This document shows positions 1 through 9,740 of a DNA stretch of 64,000 bases, piece by piece. This DNA comes from JAWLHU01 sp049324875. GTDB lineage: Bacteria > Bacillota > Sulfobacillia > Symbiobacteriales > Symbiobacteriaceae. The position numbers and the translations under genes were made by a program. The stretch's first letter is position 1. Every line of letters begins with the position of its first letter. The stretch lies in the NCBI GenBank assembly GCA_049324875.1, contig JBMONC010000028.1, positions 45,784 through 109,783 of the forward strand. The letters are read 5' to 3'. The notes beneath the pieces are model-generated. The model searched no databases. It had not been told where the DNA came from and saw only the letters and a program-made list of their open reading frames with translations.

Positions 1-3000
1 CACCTTCGCGACCCCGGCCTCGGTGACGGCCGGGACGCAGTATGCCCTTTACATGACCGCCCAGCCCGACACGGTCTACCACTGGTACGACTCCCGGCTG
101 AACCCCTATGCCGGCGGGCGCGAGTGGCTGCAGGACACCGACGGGACCTGGGATCCCTTCTCCAACAACGATCTGGCCTTTGAGACCTACGTGACCCCGC
201 TGCCCAACAACGCCCAGCTGAGCGATCTGACCGTCTCGGCCGGCACCCTCTCCCCGGCCTTCAGCTCCACCACCTACAGCTACACGGTGGTGGTGCCCAA
301 CGGGGTCACCTCCCTGGTGGTCACCCCCACCACCGATGATCCCAATGCCATTGCCAAGGTGAACGGCAGCGATCCCTCCACCCCGGTGCCCCTCAAGGTG
401 GGGGACAACGCCATCGACGTGGTGGTGACCGCCGCCGACCTTGTCACCACCAAGACCTACTCGATCAACGCCCACCGCAACGCCCTGCCCACCATCACCG
501 GCCCCTCCGACCAGACGATCCAGGAGGATACCAGCACCGGGCCGGTCCCCTTCACCGTGGGGGATGCCGAGACCCCGGCTGACAGCCTGCTGCTCTCAGC
601 CACCTCCCTCAACCCCGAGATCGTGCCGGTGAGCAACATCTTCCTCAGCGGCTCCGGCACCGACCGGACGATCCGGGTCACCCCGTCCCCCAACGCCTTC
701 GGCACCGCCACCATCGAGATCCAGGCCAGCGACGGCATGGATGTCCGGACCAAGCAGTTCAAGGTCTACGTCACGGCGGTCAACGACCCGCCGACGATCA
801 GCGCCATCGCCGACCAGTCGATGCCAGAGGATGGCACCCTGGACGTCGCCTTCACCGTCAACGACCCGGACGGGCTGCTGGACAGCCTGACGATCACGCC
901 CAAGTCCAGCGATCAGGCGGTCCTGCCCAACACCCAGCTCTTCGTGGGCGGGACAGGCTCCAACCGGACGCTGACCATCGCCCACCAAGGGCTCCCCGGC
1001 ACCACCACCATCTCGGTGACGGTGAGCGACGGCAGCGCCACCGACACCTCCAGCTTCGGCCTGACGCTGAACCCGGTCAACGACGCCCCGGTGATCTCCA
1101 CCCTGGCCAACAAGACGATCCTGGAGGACACCGAGAACTTCAGCTTCTCCTTCACCGTCTCCGACGAGGAGACGGCGGCCGGCAGCCTCCTGATCAACGT
1201 GCTCTCCTCCGACCCCTCCCTGGTGCCCGAATCGACTGCCACCATCACCAACACCGGCGGCAACGTGACGGTCACCATGCATCCGACCCCCGACATGATC
1301 GGCTCCACCACCATCACCGTCTCGGTGAGCGATGGGGCGGCCACCACCACCAGCTCCTTCACCCTGACCATCGTGGAGTCCAACGACCCGCCGGTGATCG
1401 GGCCGGTCTCGGACCAGACCACCGATGAGGATACGATCCTGGGCCCGATCGACGTGACGGTGAGCGACGTGGACACCCCCGTCGCCGACCTGCTGCTGAC
1501 CGCGACCAGCAGCAACACCGCCCTGGTGCCCAACGCCAACATCGCCGTGGGCGGCTCTGACTCGGTCCGCACCCTGACCATCACCCCGGCGGCCAACCAG
1601 TCGGGCTCCACCACCATCACCCTGACGCTGAACGACGGCCTCAGCCAGACGACCAAGTCCTTCAAGCTGACGGTCAACCCGGTCAACGACCCGCCCACCA
1701 TCAGCGAGATCCCCGACATGACCGTGGCGCAGGGGGACCCGGTGCCCACCGTCTCCTTCACCGTGGGCGACCTGGAGACCGCTGCGGGCAGCCTGGTGGT
1801 CACCGCCAGCTCCAGCGACACATCCGTGGTGCCCGAGTCCGGACTGAAGCTGGGCGGTACCGGCTCCACCCGCTCGCTCTCCATCACCCCGACCGGCGCC
1901 GGCACCACCATCATCACGGTGACGGTGAGCGACGGCAGCCAGACGGCCGCCGACTCCTTCGTGCTGACGGTCAGCCAGCGGCCCACCATCTCGCCCATCG
2001 CCGACGTGACGGTGGACGAGGACAACTCCACCGGCCCCATCGCCTTCACCATCGGCGACCTGGAGACCAGCGCCTCGGCGCTGATCCTCAGCGGCAGCTC
2101 CAGCAACCAGAGCCTGGTCCCCGACGGCAACATCCTCTTCGGCGGCGCCGGCAGCAACCGGACGGTGACCGTCACCCCATACGCCAACGCCTACGGGACG
2201 GCGACGATCACCATCACCGTGACGGATGGCGACGGCCTGAGCAGCAGCCGCTCCTTCCTGCTGACGGTCAACTCGATCAACGACCTGCCGGCGATCAGCG
2301 CCATCGCCGATATCACGGCGCCGGAGGATGCCACCATCGGTCCCATCGCCTTCACGGTGGCCGATGTGGAGACCTCGGCGGCCGCCCTGGAGATCGTGGT
2401 CCTCAGCAGCAATACCAGCCTGGTGCCCAACAGCGCCTTCATCCTGGACGGCGCCGGCGAGAACCGGACCCTCACCTTCAAGCCGGCGGCGGAGCAGAGC
2501 GGCAGCACCACCATCACCATCTCGGTCTCGGACGGGATCGGGGCGACCACCGAGTCCTTCAACCTGACCGTGACGGCGGTGGATGACCCGCCCCGGTTCA
2601 TCATGCCCTCCAACCCGAGCGTACTGGAGGACTCCAGCATCACGGTGGACGTCTCCGCCGAGGATGTGGACAGCCCGCTGGGCACCTACACCCTCACCGC
2701 CGTCTCGCTGGACCAGGTGAAGGTGCCGGACGCCAACATCTCGGTGACGGGCAGCAGCCCCAACTGGTCGGTGACGATCACCCCGGGGCCCAACCAGAGC
2801 GGCTCCGTGGCGATCCGGCTGACCGCCACCGACGTGGACACCGCCTTCTCCTTCTCGGACGACATGCTGCTCTCGATCGTGGACATCAACGACCCGCCGA
2901 CCCTCTCGGCCTTCACCAACCAGGCGACCACCGAGGATACGCCGATCCTGGATATCCCCTTCACGGTGGGCGACATTGAGACGGCGGCGGACGACCTGCT

Positions 3001-6000
3001 GATCTCCGCCTCCAGCGACAACCCCCAGCTCCTGCCGCTGGACAGCTTCGTCTTCGGCGGGAGCGGGACCAGCCGCACCCTCTCGATCTATCCGGCGGAG
3101 GATCAGTACGGCACGGCAGGCGTCTTCGTCACCATCGATGACGGCACCGACAAGGTGGTCCGGAGCTTCATTGTCGACGTCACCTCGGTGGCCGATGCGC
3201 CGCGGCTGAAGGGGCTCTCCCCGCAGACGATCAAGGAAGATGAAGTGCTGAAGATGTCGGTGGTGGTCTACGACCCCGACTCTTCCCTCTCGACCGTCAG
3301 CGTCTCGTTCAGCTCCGACAACCAGGCGCTGATCCCGGATGCCAACATCGAGCTGGTCGGCACCGGTGCCAACCGGACGCTGGTGATCACTCCCACGGCT
3401 GACTACAGCGGCCTGGCCACCATCACCGTCACCTCCACCGGCGAGGGGCTGACCTCGGTCCAGTCCTTCCCGGTGACGGTGGAGCCGGTCAACGATCTGC
3501 CGCTGATCAGCCTGATTCCCGACCTGACGGTGCTGGAGGACAGCACCCCCGGACCGCTCTCCTTCACCGTGGGCGACGTGGAGACCCCGGCGGCCGAGCT
3601 GACGGTGACCGCCACCTCCTCCGACAAGACGCTGGTGCCGGATGCCAACATCCTGATCGGCGGCTCGGGCCCCACCCGGACGATCACGGTGACGCCCGCC
3701 CCCAACCGGTTCGGCTCGGCGACCATCACGGTCAGCGTCTCCGACGGCGCAGCCACCGCCAAGGAAACCTTCCAGGTGAAGGTGACCGGGGTCAACGATG
3801 CGCCCTCCTTCACCCTGGCCGGCGACCTGCTGGTCGATGAGGATGACGGCAAGCAATCCCTGACCGGCTTCGCCTCCTCCATCTCGGCCGGCCCGTATGA
3901 GACCGGCCAGAAGCTGACCTTCGAGGTCAGCGTCGACAACCCGACGCTCTTCGAGTTCCTGCCCAAGATCACCTCGTCGGGGCAGCTGACCTTCACCACG
4001 GCGCTCCACGCCTTCGGCTCGGCCACGGTCACCGTGAGGCTGCTGGACGACGGCGGCGTCGCCAACGGCGGCGTCAGCGTCTCGGGCGATCAGAGCTTCA
4101 CCATCACCGTCAGCCCGATCAACGACCTGCCGCAGATCTCGGCGGTGCCGGGTCAGGGGACGGAGGAGGGGACACCCACCCCGGAGCTTGCCTTCACCGT
4201 CTCCGACGTGGAGACGACGGCGGCCGCCCTGGTGGTGACCGCCAGCTCCTCCAACAAGACGCTGGTGCCCGATGAGAACATCGAGCTGGGCGGGATCAAC
4301 GGCGACCGGTGGGTCCGGGTCCGACCGGCCCCGGGCCGGATCGGCACCACCACCATCACCCTGACGGTCAGCGACGGGACGGGCTCCAACAGCACCAGCT
4401 TCATCGTGATCGTCAACGACGTCAAGCTGGCGGAGCTGACCCCCTCGGTGGGCGTCTTCACCCCGCCCTTCACCCCCAACACCCTGGAGTACACGGCGAT
4501 CTACACGGGGGTGCAGACCACCGCCACCCTGACGCCGGTGGGCTTCGACCCGGATGTGACCATCTCGGTCAACAACAACGTGGTCCAGAGCGGGGAGGAG
4601 TCGCCTCCGATCGAGCTCCTGGAGAACGGGGGGCTGGCGGAGATCCGCATCGTCGCCCCGACCGGCATCTCCCGGACGTACAAGGTCCGCTTCCTCCGGG
4701 CGCCGTCCAACATCACCGACCTGATCGAGCTCTCCCTCTCCCGGGGGACCCTGGAGCCGGCCTTCGACCCGGCGGTGACCGAGTACACCGCCACGGTGGA
4801 GAACTTTGTCGAGAGCGTGACGGTCCACGCCCGCCCCGGCGACGGCCGCTCCAAGGTGCTGATCGACGGCGGCGAGGAGCTGCAGGTCGGCTCCAACCTG
4901 ATCCAGGTGCTGGTGATCGCCGAGAACGGCGAGCGGAAGATGTACCGGATCACGGTCACCCGCGACAAGGGAGCGCTCGGGCTGACGAACGTGAAGCTGG
5001 AGCCGGGCGCCGAGTATGCGGCGATCACCTTCACCACCGATGCCCCGGCCGAGGCGGTGGTCTACTACAAGGCTTCTGGCAGCGCCAAGGAGGAGAGCGT
5101 CTCGGGCCCCCTCACCTCCAATCACCGGCTCAGCCTCGGCCCGCTCCAGCCCGCCACCACCTACACCTTCCGCATCGTGGCCACCCGGGAGGATGAGACC
5201 AGCGCCGGCTACTCCAGCTTCTTCACCACGGAGGAGCCGCCGGAGGTCTCCATCTGCCCCGGCGGCGAGATCCGGACCGAGGGGCCGCGGACCGTCCTGG
5301 TCCGCTGCCCGGGTGACGCCGAGGCGAATCGGGCCGTGGAGAGCGCCTTCCTGACGCCGCAGCCGGAGGGAACGGTGGCGACCACCACCGTGATCGACGA
5401 GCAGATGATGCGGGAGGCGCTGCGGCAGGCCGGCATCCAGCCGGGCAGCGACCTGCCGGCCACGGTGGTGATCCGGACCAGCGGGGGCGGGGAGATGCAG
5501 AGCGCCGTGATCGACAGCGCCGCGGCCCAGCGGGCGGTGGCGATGAACAGCGCCATCGAGATCCGCTCGGACTTCGGCTCCCTCACCCTGCCGCCGCTGG
5601 CGGTGGCGGGGGCGAACCAGAACCCCTTCGGCCGGCTGGTGATCCTCTTCCGGCGGCTCCCGGAGGATCGGGAGGACCTGAAGCCCTGGCTCCAGGACGA
5701 CGTGGTCCGGCAGCTCTCGTCGGTGGTCGATGTCTCGGTGGTCACCGTCTTCGACGACGGGCGGGTGGAGCGGCACGACCGCTTCGGGGCGCCGGTGCTG
5801 CTGAAGCTCAGGACCGACAAGGAGCCGATCACCGACCCGAAGCTGGTGGGCGTCTACTGTCTGGTGGAGAACCGTCGGACGGGCGAGATCGTCGACCGGT
5901 CCTATGCCGGCGGGCGGGTGGACCTGGAGGCGGGCACGATCGCCGCCGAGCTGAAGCACCTCTCCACCTACGTCGCCCTGCACCATGAGGCCAAGTTCAC

Positions 6001-6568
6001 CGATGTGCCCACCTCTCACTGGGGGTACAGCATCGTCCAGCAGATGGCGGCCCGGCAGGTGATCCGCGGCAAGACCGAGACCCTGTTTGAGCCCGACACG
6101 CCGGTCACCCGGGCCCAGGTGGCGGCGATGCTGGTCCGGGCGATGCGCCTGGACAAGGACGAGCGGTACGCCTACGTCTACTCCGACATCCAGCGGGGCG
6201 ACCCGCTGGCGGGCGAGATCGGCGGCGCCGTCATGGCTGGGCTGATGATGGGCTACCCCGACGGCACCTTCCATCCCGACGCCCTGATCACCCGCCAGGA
6301 GCTGGCGGTGGTGCTGACCCGCCTCCAGGTCCGGCTCAACCTGGCCACCGGGGTAGAGAGCGGCCTGGCGGCCCAGCGGGTCGCCGCCCTCCAGGACCTG
6401 GATTCGGTGGCACCCTGGGCCCGGCAGGCCGTCCAGAACGCCATCGCCCAGGGGTTGATGACCGGCCGCGAGAACGGCACCTTCTCCCCCGAGGGGAACA
6501 CCACCCGGGTCGAGGCCGCCACGGTGGTGAAGCGGCTGATCGACTGGGTGGAGGGCTACTCCCAATAG
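1..6568 (+). CDS. Giant SLH-anchored surface protein with tandem Ig/cadherin-like repeats (5' end outside window)
   Basis: The reading frame is open from base 2, so the true start lies upstream and the signal peptide is not seen; the GTG at 23 is only an internal codon. Numbering from that codon, residues 1-60 end a domain resembling choice-of-anchor/DUF4082 modules. Residues about 62-150 are a cadherin-like beta-sandwich. About 155-1465 hold 13 tandem repeats of roughly 100 residues, most opening with a P-x-I-S-x-I-x-D-x-T-x-x-E-D pattern and ending in V-N-D. Two more beta-sandwich modules follow (about 1468-1655), then an Fn3-like module, a less clear region, and three SLH domains from about 1990 to the end. 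SLH domains bind secondary cell-wall polymer, so this is a cell-surface protein, plausibly an adhesin or S-layer component. The repeats carry acidic loops that could bind calcium, which is inferred. A strong terminator follows. Confidence 0.93.
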   Translation, partial: TFATPASVTAGTQYALYMTAQPDTVYHWYDSRLNPYAGGREWLQDTDGTWDPFSNNDLAFETYVTPLPNNAQLSDLTVSAGTLSPAFSSTTYSYTVVVPNGVTSLVVTPTTDDPNAIAKVNGSDPSTPVPLKVGDNAIDVVVTAADLVTTKTYSINAHRNALPTITGPSDQTIQEDTSTGPVPFTVGDAETPADSLLLSATSLNPEIVPVSNIFLSGSGTDRTIRVTPSPNAFGTATIEIQASDGMDVRTKQFKVYVTAVNDPPTISAIADQSMPEDGTLDVAFTVNDPDGLLDSLTITPKSSDQAVLPNTQLFVGGTGSNRTLTIAHQGLPGTTTISVTVSDGSATDTSSFGLTLNPVNDAPVISTLANKTILEDTENFSFSFTVSDEETAAGSLLINVLSSDPSLVPESTATITNTGGNVTVTMHPTPDMIGSTTITVSVSDGAATTTSSFTLTIVESNDPPVIGPVSDQTTDEDTILGPIDVTVSDVDTPVADLLLTATSSNTALVPNANIAVGGSDSVRTLTITPAANQSGSTTITLTLNDGLSQTTKSFKLTVNPVNDPPTISEIPDMTVAQGDPVPTVSFTVGDLETAAGSLVVTASSSDTSVVPESGLKLGGTGSTRSLSITPTGAGTTIITVTVSDGSQTAADSFVLTVSQRPTISPIADVTVDEDNSTGPIAFTIGDLETSASALILSGSSSNQSLVPDGNILFGGAGSNRTVTVTPYANAYGTATITITVTDGDGLSSSRSFLLTVNSINDLPAISAIADITAPEDATIGPIAFTVADVETSAAALEIVVLSSNTSLVPNSAFILDGAGENRTLTFKPAAEQSGSTTITISVSDGIGATTESFNLTVTAVDDPPRFIMPSNPSVLEDSSITVDVSAEDVDSPLGTYTLTAVSLDQVKVPDANISVTGSSPNWSVTITPGPNQSGSVAIRLTATDVDTAFSFSDDMLLSIVDINDPPTLSAFTNQATTEDTPILDIPFTVGDIETAADDLLISASSDNPQLLPLDSFVFGGSGTSRTLSIYPAEDQYGTAGVFVTIDDGTDKVVRSFIVDVTSVADAPRLKGLSPQTIKEDEVLKMSVVVYDPDSSLSTVSVSFSSDNQALIPDANIELVGTGANRTLVITPTADYSGLATITVTSTGEGLTSVQSFPVTVEPVNDLPLISLIPDLTVLEDSTPGPLSFTVGDVETPAAELTVTATSSDKTLVPDANILIGGSGPTRTITVTPAPNRFGSATITVSVSDGAATAKETFQVKVTGVNDAPSFTLAGDLLVDEDDGKQSLTGFASSISAGPYETGQKLTFEVSVDNPTLFEFLPKITSSGQLTFTTALHAFGSATVTVRLLDDGGVANGGVSVSGDQSFTITVSPINDLPQISAVPGQGTEEGTPTPELAFTVSDVETTAAALVVTASSSNKTLVPDENIELGGINGDRWVRVRPAPGRIGTTTITLTVSDGTGSNSTSFIVIVNDVKLAELTPSVGVFTPPFTPNTLEYTAIYTGVQTTATLTPVGFDPDVTISVNNNVVQSGEESPPIELLENGGLAEIRIVAPTGISRTYKVRFLRAPSNITDLIELSLSRGTLEPAFDPAVTEYTATVENFVESVTVHARPGDGRSKVLIDGGEELQVGSNLIQVLVIAENGERKMYRITVTRDKGALGLTNVKLEPGAEYAAITFTTDAPAEAVVYYKASGSAKEESVSGPLTSNHRLSLGPLQPATTYTFRIVATREDETSAGYSSFFTTEEPPEVSICPGGEIRTEGPRTVLVRCPGDAEANRAVESAFLTPQPEGTVATTTVIDEQMMREALRQAGIQPGSDLPATVVIRTSGGGEMQSAVIDSAAAQRAVAMNSAIEIRSDFGSLTLPPLAVAGANQNPFGRLVILFRRLPEDREDLKPWLQDDVVRQLSSVVDVSVVTVFDDGRVERHDRFGAPVLLKLRTDKEPITDPKLVGVYCLVENRRTGEIVDRSYAGGRVDLEAGTIAAELKHLSTYVALHHEAKFTDVPTSHWGYSIVQQMAARQVIRGKTETLFEPDTPVTRAQVAAMLVRAMRLDKDERYAYVYSDIQRGDPLAGEIGGAVMAGLMMGYPDGTFHPDALITRQELAVVLTRLQVRLNLATGVESGLAAQRVAALQDLDSVAPWARQAVQNAIAQGLMTGRENGTFSPEGNTTRVEAATVVKRLIDWVEGYSQ

Positions 6569-6572
6569 CGAG

Positions 6573-6602
6573 AGAGACCCGGCGCAACAGCGCCGGGTCT
6601 CT
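6573..6602 (+). terminator. Rho-independent terminator of the SLH protein gene
   Basis: A perfect 13-bp stem (AGAGACCCGGCGC paired with GCGCCGGGTCTCT) closes on a 4-base AACA loop, starts four bases after the stop codon, and is followed by an AT-rich tail (ATATATAG). Confidence 0.85.
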
Positions 6603-6609
6603 ATATATA

Positions 6610-6885
6610 GCCACGGATTACACGGATTACACGGATTAATACATAAATAAATGACAATTGGGTTGTACCCTCTTATCCGGGGTGTCGGTGCGAAGCACCG
6701 CACCATGGCGGGGGATCACGTTTCTTTGCCACGGTTACGCGGGTTACTCCATAAAAATTGGGATTGTACCCACTTTCCATTCGGTGGTGCTGAAGCGGCA
6801 GATCATGGGGGGTGCTGTGCACCAATACTTAGGCTCATTATTTTTTCATTGTTTTTAATCCGTGTATATCCGTGTAATCCGTGGC
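6610..6885. repeat. Palindromic intergenic repeat element, copy 1 (276 bp)
   Basis: The left end reads GCCACGGATTACACGGA and continues with further CACGGATTA units; the right end is the inverted counterpart ending TCCGTGTAATCCGTGGC. Inside is a CGGTGC-GAA-GCACCG hairpin at 6686-6700. A degraded second copy of the left half starts near 6729 (GCCACGGTTACGCGG, then a matching TTGTACCC tract), so this copy contains a partial tandem duplication. It begins seven bases after the terminator. Short frames within it look like translated repeat and are not called as genes. Confidence 0.85.
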
Positions 6886-6983
6886 AAAATTTAGGCCCGA
6901 CTTGTTCGCATGATAACTTTCATTCTCGACTTTTCACAGAAGGAGAAACAGCCATAGGGATAGAAATTGGCATACTGGAAAAG

Positions 6984-6994
6984 TGGTAATACCA
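6984..6994. promoter_or_regulatory. FadR-type GntR operator upstream of the regulator gene
   Basis: TGGTAATACCA is a perfect palindrome of the form TGGT-N3-ACCA, the recognition pattern known for FadR-subfamily GntR repressors. A second half-site (TTACCA) follows at 6997-7002. It lies about 70 bp before the FadR-like gene, so autoregulation and control of the downstream catabolic genes are likely. No clear -35/-10 pair was found around it. Confidence 0.6.
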
Positions 6995-7065
6995 GTTTAC
7001 CAAATGAATGGTGCCTTTACAAAGTTCCGGTCTTCACAAGCGAAGACTACTGAGGGGGTATGCGG

Positions 7066-7809
7066 GTGGCGATCCAACCCGTGAAGCGAACCAGGGCCTA
7101 CGAGGAGATTGTGCAGCAGCTGGCGGAGATGGTCCGGCAGGGGGAGCTGAAACCGGGGGACCGGCTTCCGTCGGAGCGGGACCTCGCTACCGCCTTCGGG
7201 GTCGGGCGGCCCACCCTGCGGCAGGCGCTGACGGTGCTGGCACAGGCGGGGGTGGTGGAGATCGTCCCGGGCTCGGGGATCTACCTGCGCAAGCCCGTCA
7301 CCGAAGCGCCCGGCGGGGCCTCCCATGCAATGGCGATGGTGCTGATCACCGAGAGCAAGGACCTGCTGAATATGCTGGAGCTGCGGATCGCCATCGAGAG
7401 CGAGGCGGCCTTCCTGGCCGCCATGCGCCGCACGCCGGAGGCGGTGGAGCGGCTGATGGCGGCCTACAACGCCCTGGAGCGGGCCTTCACCGTCCGCCAT
7501 GAGGCGATCGAGGAGGACTACCAGTTCCACTGCGCCGTGGCCGCAGCGACCGACAACCCGGTCTTCGTCAAGGTGATGGCCTCGCTGGCCGACCTCTTCC
7601 TGCAGATGTTCCGCAAGACCACCGAGTCGCTCTACCACGAGCCGGATCGGATTCTGGCCAACCTGCAGGAGCACCGGGCCATCCTGGAGGCGATCGTGGA
7701 CCAGCGGGCGGAGGATGCCCGGGAGGCTATGGTCCGCCACCTGCGGCGGGTCTTCACCCGGCTGGAGCGGGCCCGGTCACTGGGCGCCTCGACCCCGGCC
7801 GACCTGTAA
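7066..7809 (+). CDS. FadR/GntR-family transcriptional regulator (FCD domain)
   Basis: The N-terminal winged helix (about residues 8-75) carries the GntR signature G-D-R-L-P-S-E-R-D-L-A and G-V-G-R-P-T-L-R-Q-A-L. The remainder is an all-helical FCD ligand-binding domain (about 95-240) with the Asp/His pattern that often binds a metal and a small organic acid. GTG at 7066 is chosen because GAGGGG at 7052-7057 gives 8-base spacing; ATG at 7060 would sit almost on the Shine-Dalgarno. Length, about 247 residues, is normal. It heads the catabolic cluster and probably represses it until a carboxylate or sugar-acid intermediate binds. Confidence 0.88.
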   Translation: MAIQPVKRTRAYEEIVQQLAEMVRQGELKPGDRLPSERDLATAFGVGRPTLRQALTVLAQAGVVEIVPGSGIYLRKPVTEAPGGASHAMAMVLITESKDLLNMLELRIAIESEAAFLAAMRRTPEAVERLMAAYNALERAFTVRHEAIEEDYQFHCAVAAATDNPVFVKVMASLADLFLQMFRKTTESLYHEPDRILANLQEHRAILEAIVDQRAEDAREAMVRHLRRVFTRLERARSLGASTPADL

Positions 7810-7856
7810 GCGATCAGATTCCGCCGCCCCGCTGCGGCGGTCTAGGAGGTACATCC

Positions 7857-8918
7857 ATGTCCAACGTCGCGCGCATCGCCCCTGACCGCCTGCAGGATTG
7901 GTCCACCCGACTCCTGATCGCCGCCGGGGTGCCCCGGGAGGATGCCGAGGAGGTCGCCCGCCACCTGCTCTTCGCCGACCTGCGGGGCATCGACACCCAC
8001 GGCACCAGCCGGCTGAAGATCTACCTCGTCCGGATCGCCAGCGGGGTCCTCTCGCCCACCACCCGGATCACGGTGCTGCGGGAGAGCCCGGTCAGCGCCC
8101 TGCTGGACGGCGGCAACGGCCTGGGCCACGTCATCTCCCGCCGGGCCACCGACCTGGCGATCGCCAAGGCAAAAAGTTCGGGCGTGGGGATTGTCGGGGT
8201 CCGAAACTCGAACCACAACGGCTGCATGGCCTACTACACCCTGCTGATGGCGGAGGCCGGCCTGATCGGCTTCGCCTGCACCAACTCGGTGGCCAACATG
8301 CCCCCCTGGGGCGGCCTGCAGATGTTCTTCGGCACCAACCCGATCTCGATGGCCGCCCCGGCCGCCGAGAGCCCGCCCTTCGTCTTCGACATGGCCACCA
8401 GCCAGGTGGCCCGGGGCAAGATCATCAACGCCGCCCGGGAGGGAAAGCCGATCCCGGAGGGCTGGGCGATGACCAGGGAGGGGCTGCCCACCACCGACTC
8501 CAAGGCGGCGATGGAGGGCGTTCTGCTGCCGATGGCCGGCCCCAAGGGCTCGGCGCTGGCCTACGGGGTGGAGGTCCTGGCGGGGGTGCTGACCGGCGCC
8601 CTGATCGGCCCCGAGCTGCCACGGATGTACGAGCAGCTGGACCAGCCGCAGCAGGTGGGCCACTTCTTCATGGCCTTCCGGCCCGACCTCTTCCGCCCGA
8701 TGGAGGAGTTCACCCGGCGGATGGACCAGACCGCCGAGATGGTCCGGGCGGTCCCGCCGGTCCCCGGCGTCGATCAGGTGCTGGTGCCGGGCGACCTGGA
8801 GCGGATGCGGGCCGAGGAGAACCGGCGGCTGGGCGTCCCCATCACCCCCGGGGTGCGGCGGGAGTTCGCCGAGATGGCCGAGACGTACGGCGTTCCGCTC
8901 CCCGAGGAGCTGCAGTAG
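7857..8918 (+). CDS. Ldh2/malate dehydrogenase family NAD(P)-dependent 2-hydroxyacid oxidoreductase
   Basis: The 353-residue product matches the malate/L-lactate/ureidoglycolate/sulfolactate dehydrogenase family (Ldh2/AllD/ComC-like), which differs from classical Rossmann LDHs. Recognisable are the D-T-H-G-x-S-R segment near residue 43 with the catalytic His, the S-N-H-N-G segment near 120, and the cofactor-binding G-T-N-P-I-S-M-A stretch. AGGAGG precedes the ATG at proper spacing. These enzymes interconvert 2-hydroxy and 2-oxo acids in the cytosol. Here it may oxidise the imported acid or reduce an intermediate; the substrate cannot be read from sequence. Confidence 0.9.
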   Translation: MSNVARIAPDRLQDWSTRLLIAAGVPREDAEEVARHLLFADLRGIDTHGTSRLKIYLVRIASGVLSPTTRITVLRESPVSALLDGGNGLGHVISRRATDLAIAKAKSSGVGIVGVRNSNHNGCMAYYTLLMAEAGLIGFACTNSVANMPPWGGLQMFFGTNPISMAAPAAESPPFVFDMATSQVARGKIINAAREGKPIPEGWAMTREGLPTTDSKAAMEGVLLPMAGPKGSALAYGVEVLAGVLTGALIGPELPRMYEQLDQPQQVGHFFMAFRPDLFRPMEEFTRRMDQTAEMVRAVPPVPGVDQVLVPGDLERMRAEENRRLGVPITPGVRREFAEMAETYGVPLPEELQ

Positions 8919-8944
8919 ATCATCCGCGCGAAAGGAGCACCCCC

Positions 8945-9712
8945 ATGCCAGTCTTCGACGATCGCTTCCCCGGAATGCTGCAGGAGGGCCGCCCGCTGGC
9001 CGGCCTCTTTGTCGGGATCACCGCCCCGGCCCTGGTGGAGATGGCCGGTTTCGCCGGCTTTGACTTCGTCATCATCGACAACGAGCACGGCCCGGCGGGG
9101 ATCGAGACCACCGAGAACATGATCCGGGCGGCCAAGGCGGCAGGGATTGTGCCGCTGGTCCGGGTCTCGGGGGCGAATGTGCAGGAGATCCTCCGCACCC
9201 TGGACGTGGGCGCTTCGGGCATCCAGGTGCCGCAGGTCAACACCGCCGAGCAGTGCCGTCTGGTGGTGGAGGCCGCCAAGTACCCGCCGCTGGGCAACCG
9301 GGGGGTCGCCTTCTCCACCCGGGCCGCCGGCTGGGGCTTCTTCGGCGGACCGGCCCACCTGACCGGCTCCAACGAGAAGACGGTGGTGGTCACCCACATC
9401 GAGACCGGGCTGGCGGTGCAGAACCTGGACGAGATGCTGGCCGTGAAGGGCATCGACGTGATGTTCATCGGCCCCAACGACCTCTCGGTCTCCCTGGGCT
9501 ACGCCGGCAACTACAACCACCCGGATGTGCAGGCGATCATCGCCGACTGCATCCGGCGGATCGCCGCCGCCGGCGTCATCCCGGGCATCCTGGCCACCAA
9601 CCCGGACGAGTTCCACAAGTACGCTGCCCTGGGCGCCCGCTACATGCCCTGCACGGTCAACGGGCTGCTGGCCGGCGCCATGAAGAGCCACATGGCCGGC
9701 TGCCGCAAGTAG
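8945..9712 (+). CDS. HpcH/HpaI-family class II aldolase, copy 1
   Basis: The 255-residue protein belongs to the HpcH/HpaI (GarL/RhmA-like) family of metal-dependent aldolases that release pyruvate from 2-oxo-3-deoxy acids. Family marks are the I-D-N-E-H-G-P segment with the catalytic His, P-L-V-R-V, the metal ligand Glu in H-I-E-T-G, and the second ligand Asp in F-I-G-P-N-D-L-S. ATG 8945 is preceded by AAAGGAG. In GarL-type pathways the other product is tartronate semialdehyde, which suits the reductase and glycerate kinase encoded nearby. A second homologue lies two genes downstream. Confidence 0.88.
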   Translation: MPVFDDRFPGMLQEGRPLAGLFVGITAPALVEMAGFAGFDFVIIDNEHGPAGIETTENMIRAAKAAGIVPLVRVSGANVQEILRTLDVGASGIQVPQVNTAEQCRLVVEAAKYPPLGNRGVAFSTRAAGWGFFGGPAHLTGSNEKTVVVTHIETGLAVQNLDEMLAVKGIDVMFIGPNDLSVSLGYAGNYNHPDVQAIIADCIRRIAAAGVIPGILATNPDEFHKYAALGARYMPCTVNGLLAGAMKSHMAGCRK

Positions 9713-9740
9713 CGGGCGGCGCGCAGAGGAGGGCTTGCTC

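Noticed and set aside
596..6706. Very long open frame on the minus strand opposite the SLH protein
   Set aside because: High-GC coding DNA often leaves the antisense frame open. The translation is Arg/Gly/Asp/His-rich without domains, and the + strand carries clear repeats and SLH domains. The same applies to antisense frames at 9657-11960, 14776-17493, 17629-20817, 29894-32596 and 35455-38940.
6651..6989. Small open frames in the region after the SLH gene
   Set aside because: They are translations of the intergenic repeat element and lack ribosome binding sites. Equivalent frames appear in other copies of the element.
7898..9712. 604-residue + strand frame ending in an aldolase
   Set aside because: Only the part from ATG 8945 is coding. 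The upstream part is an out-of-frame reading of the Ldh2-type dehydrogenase gene.
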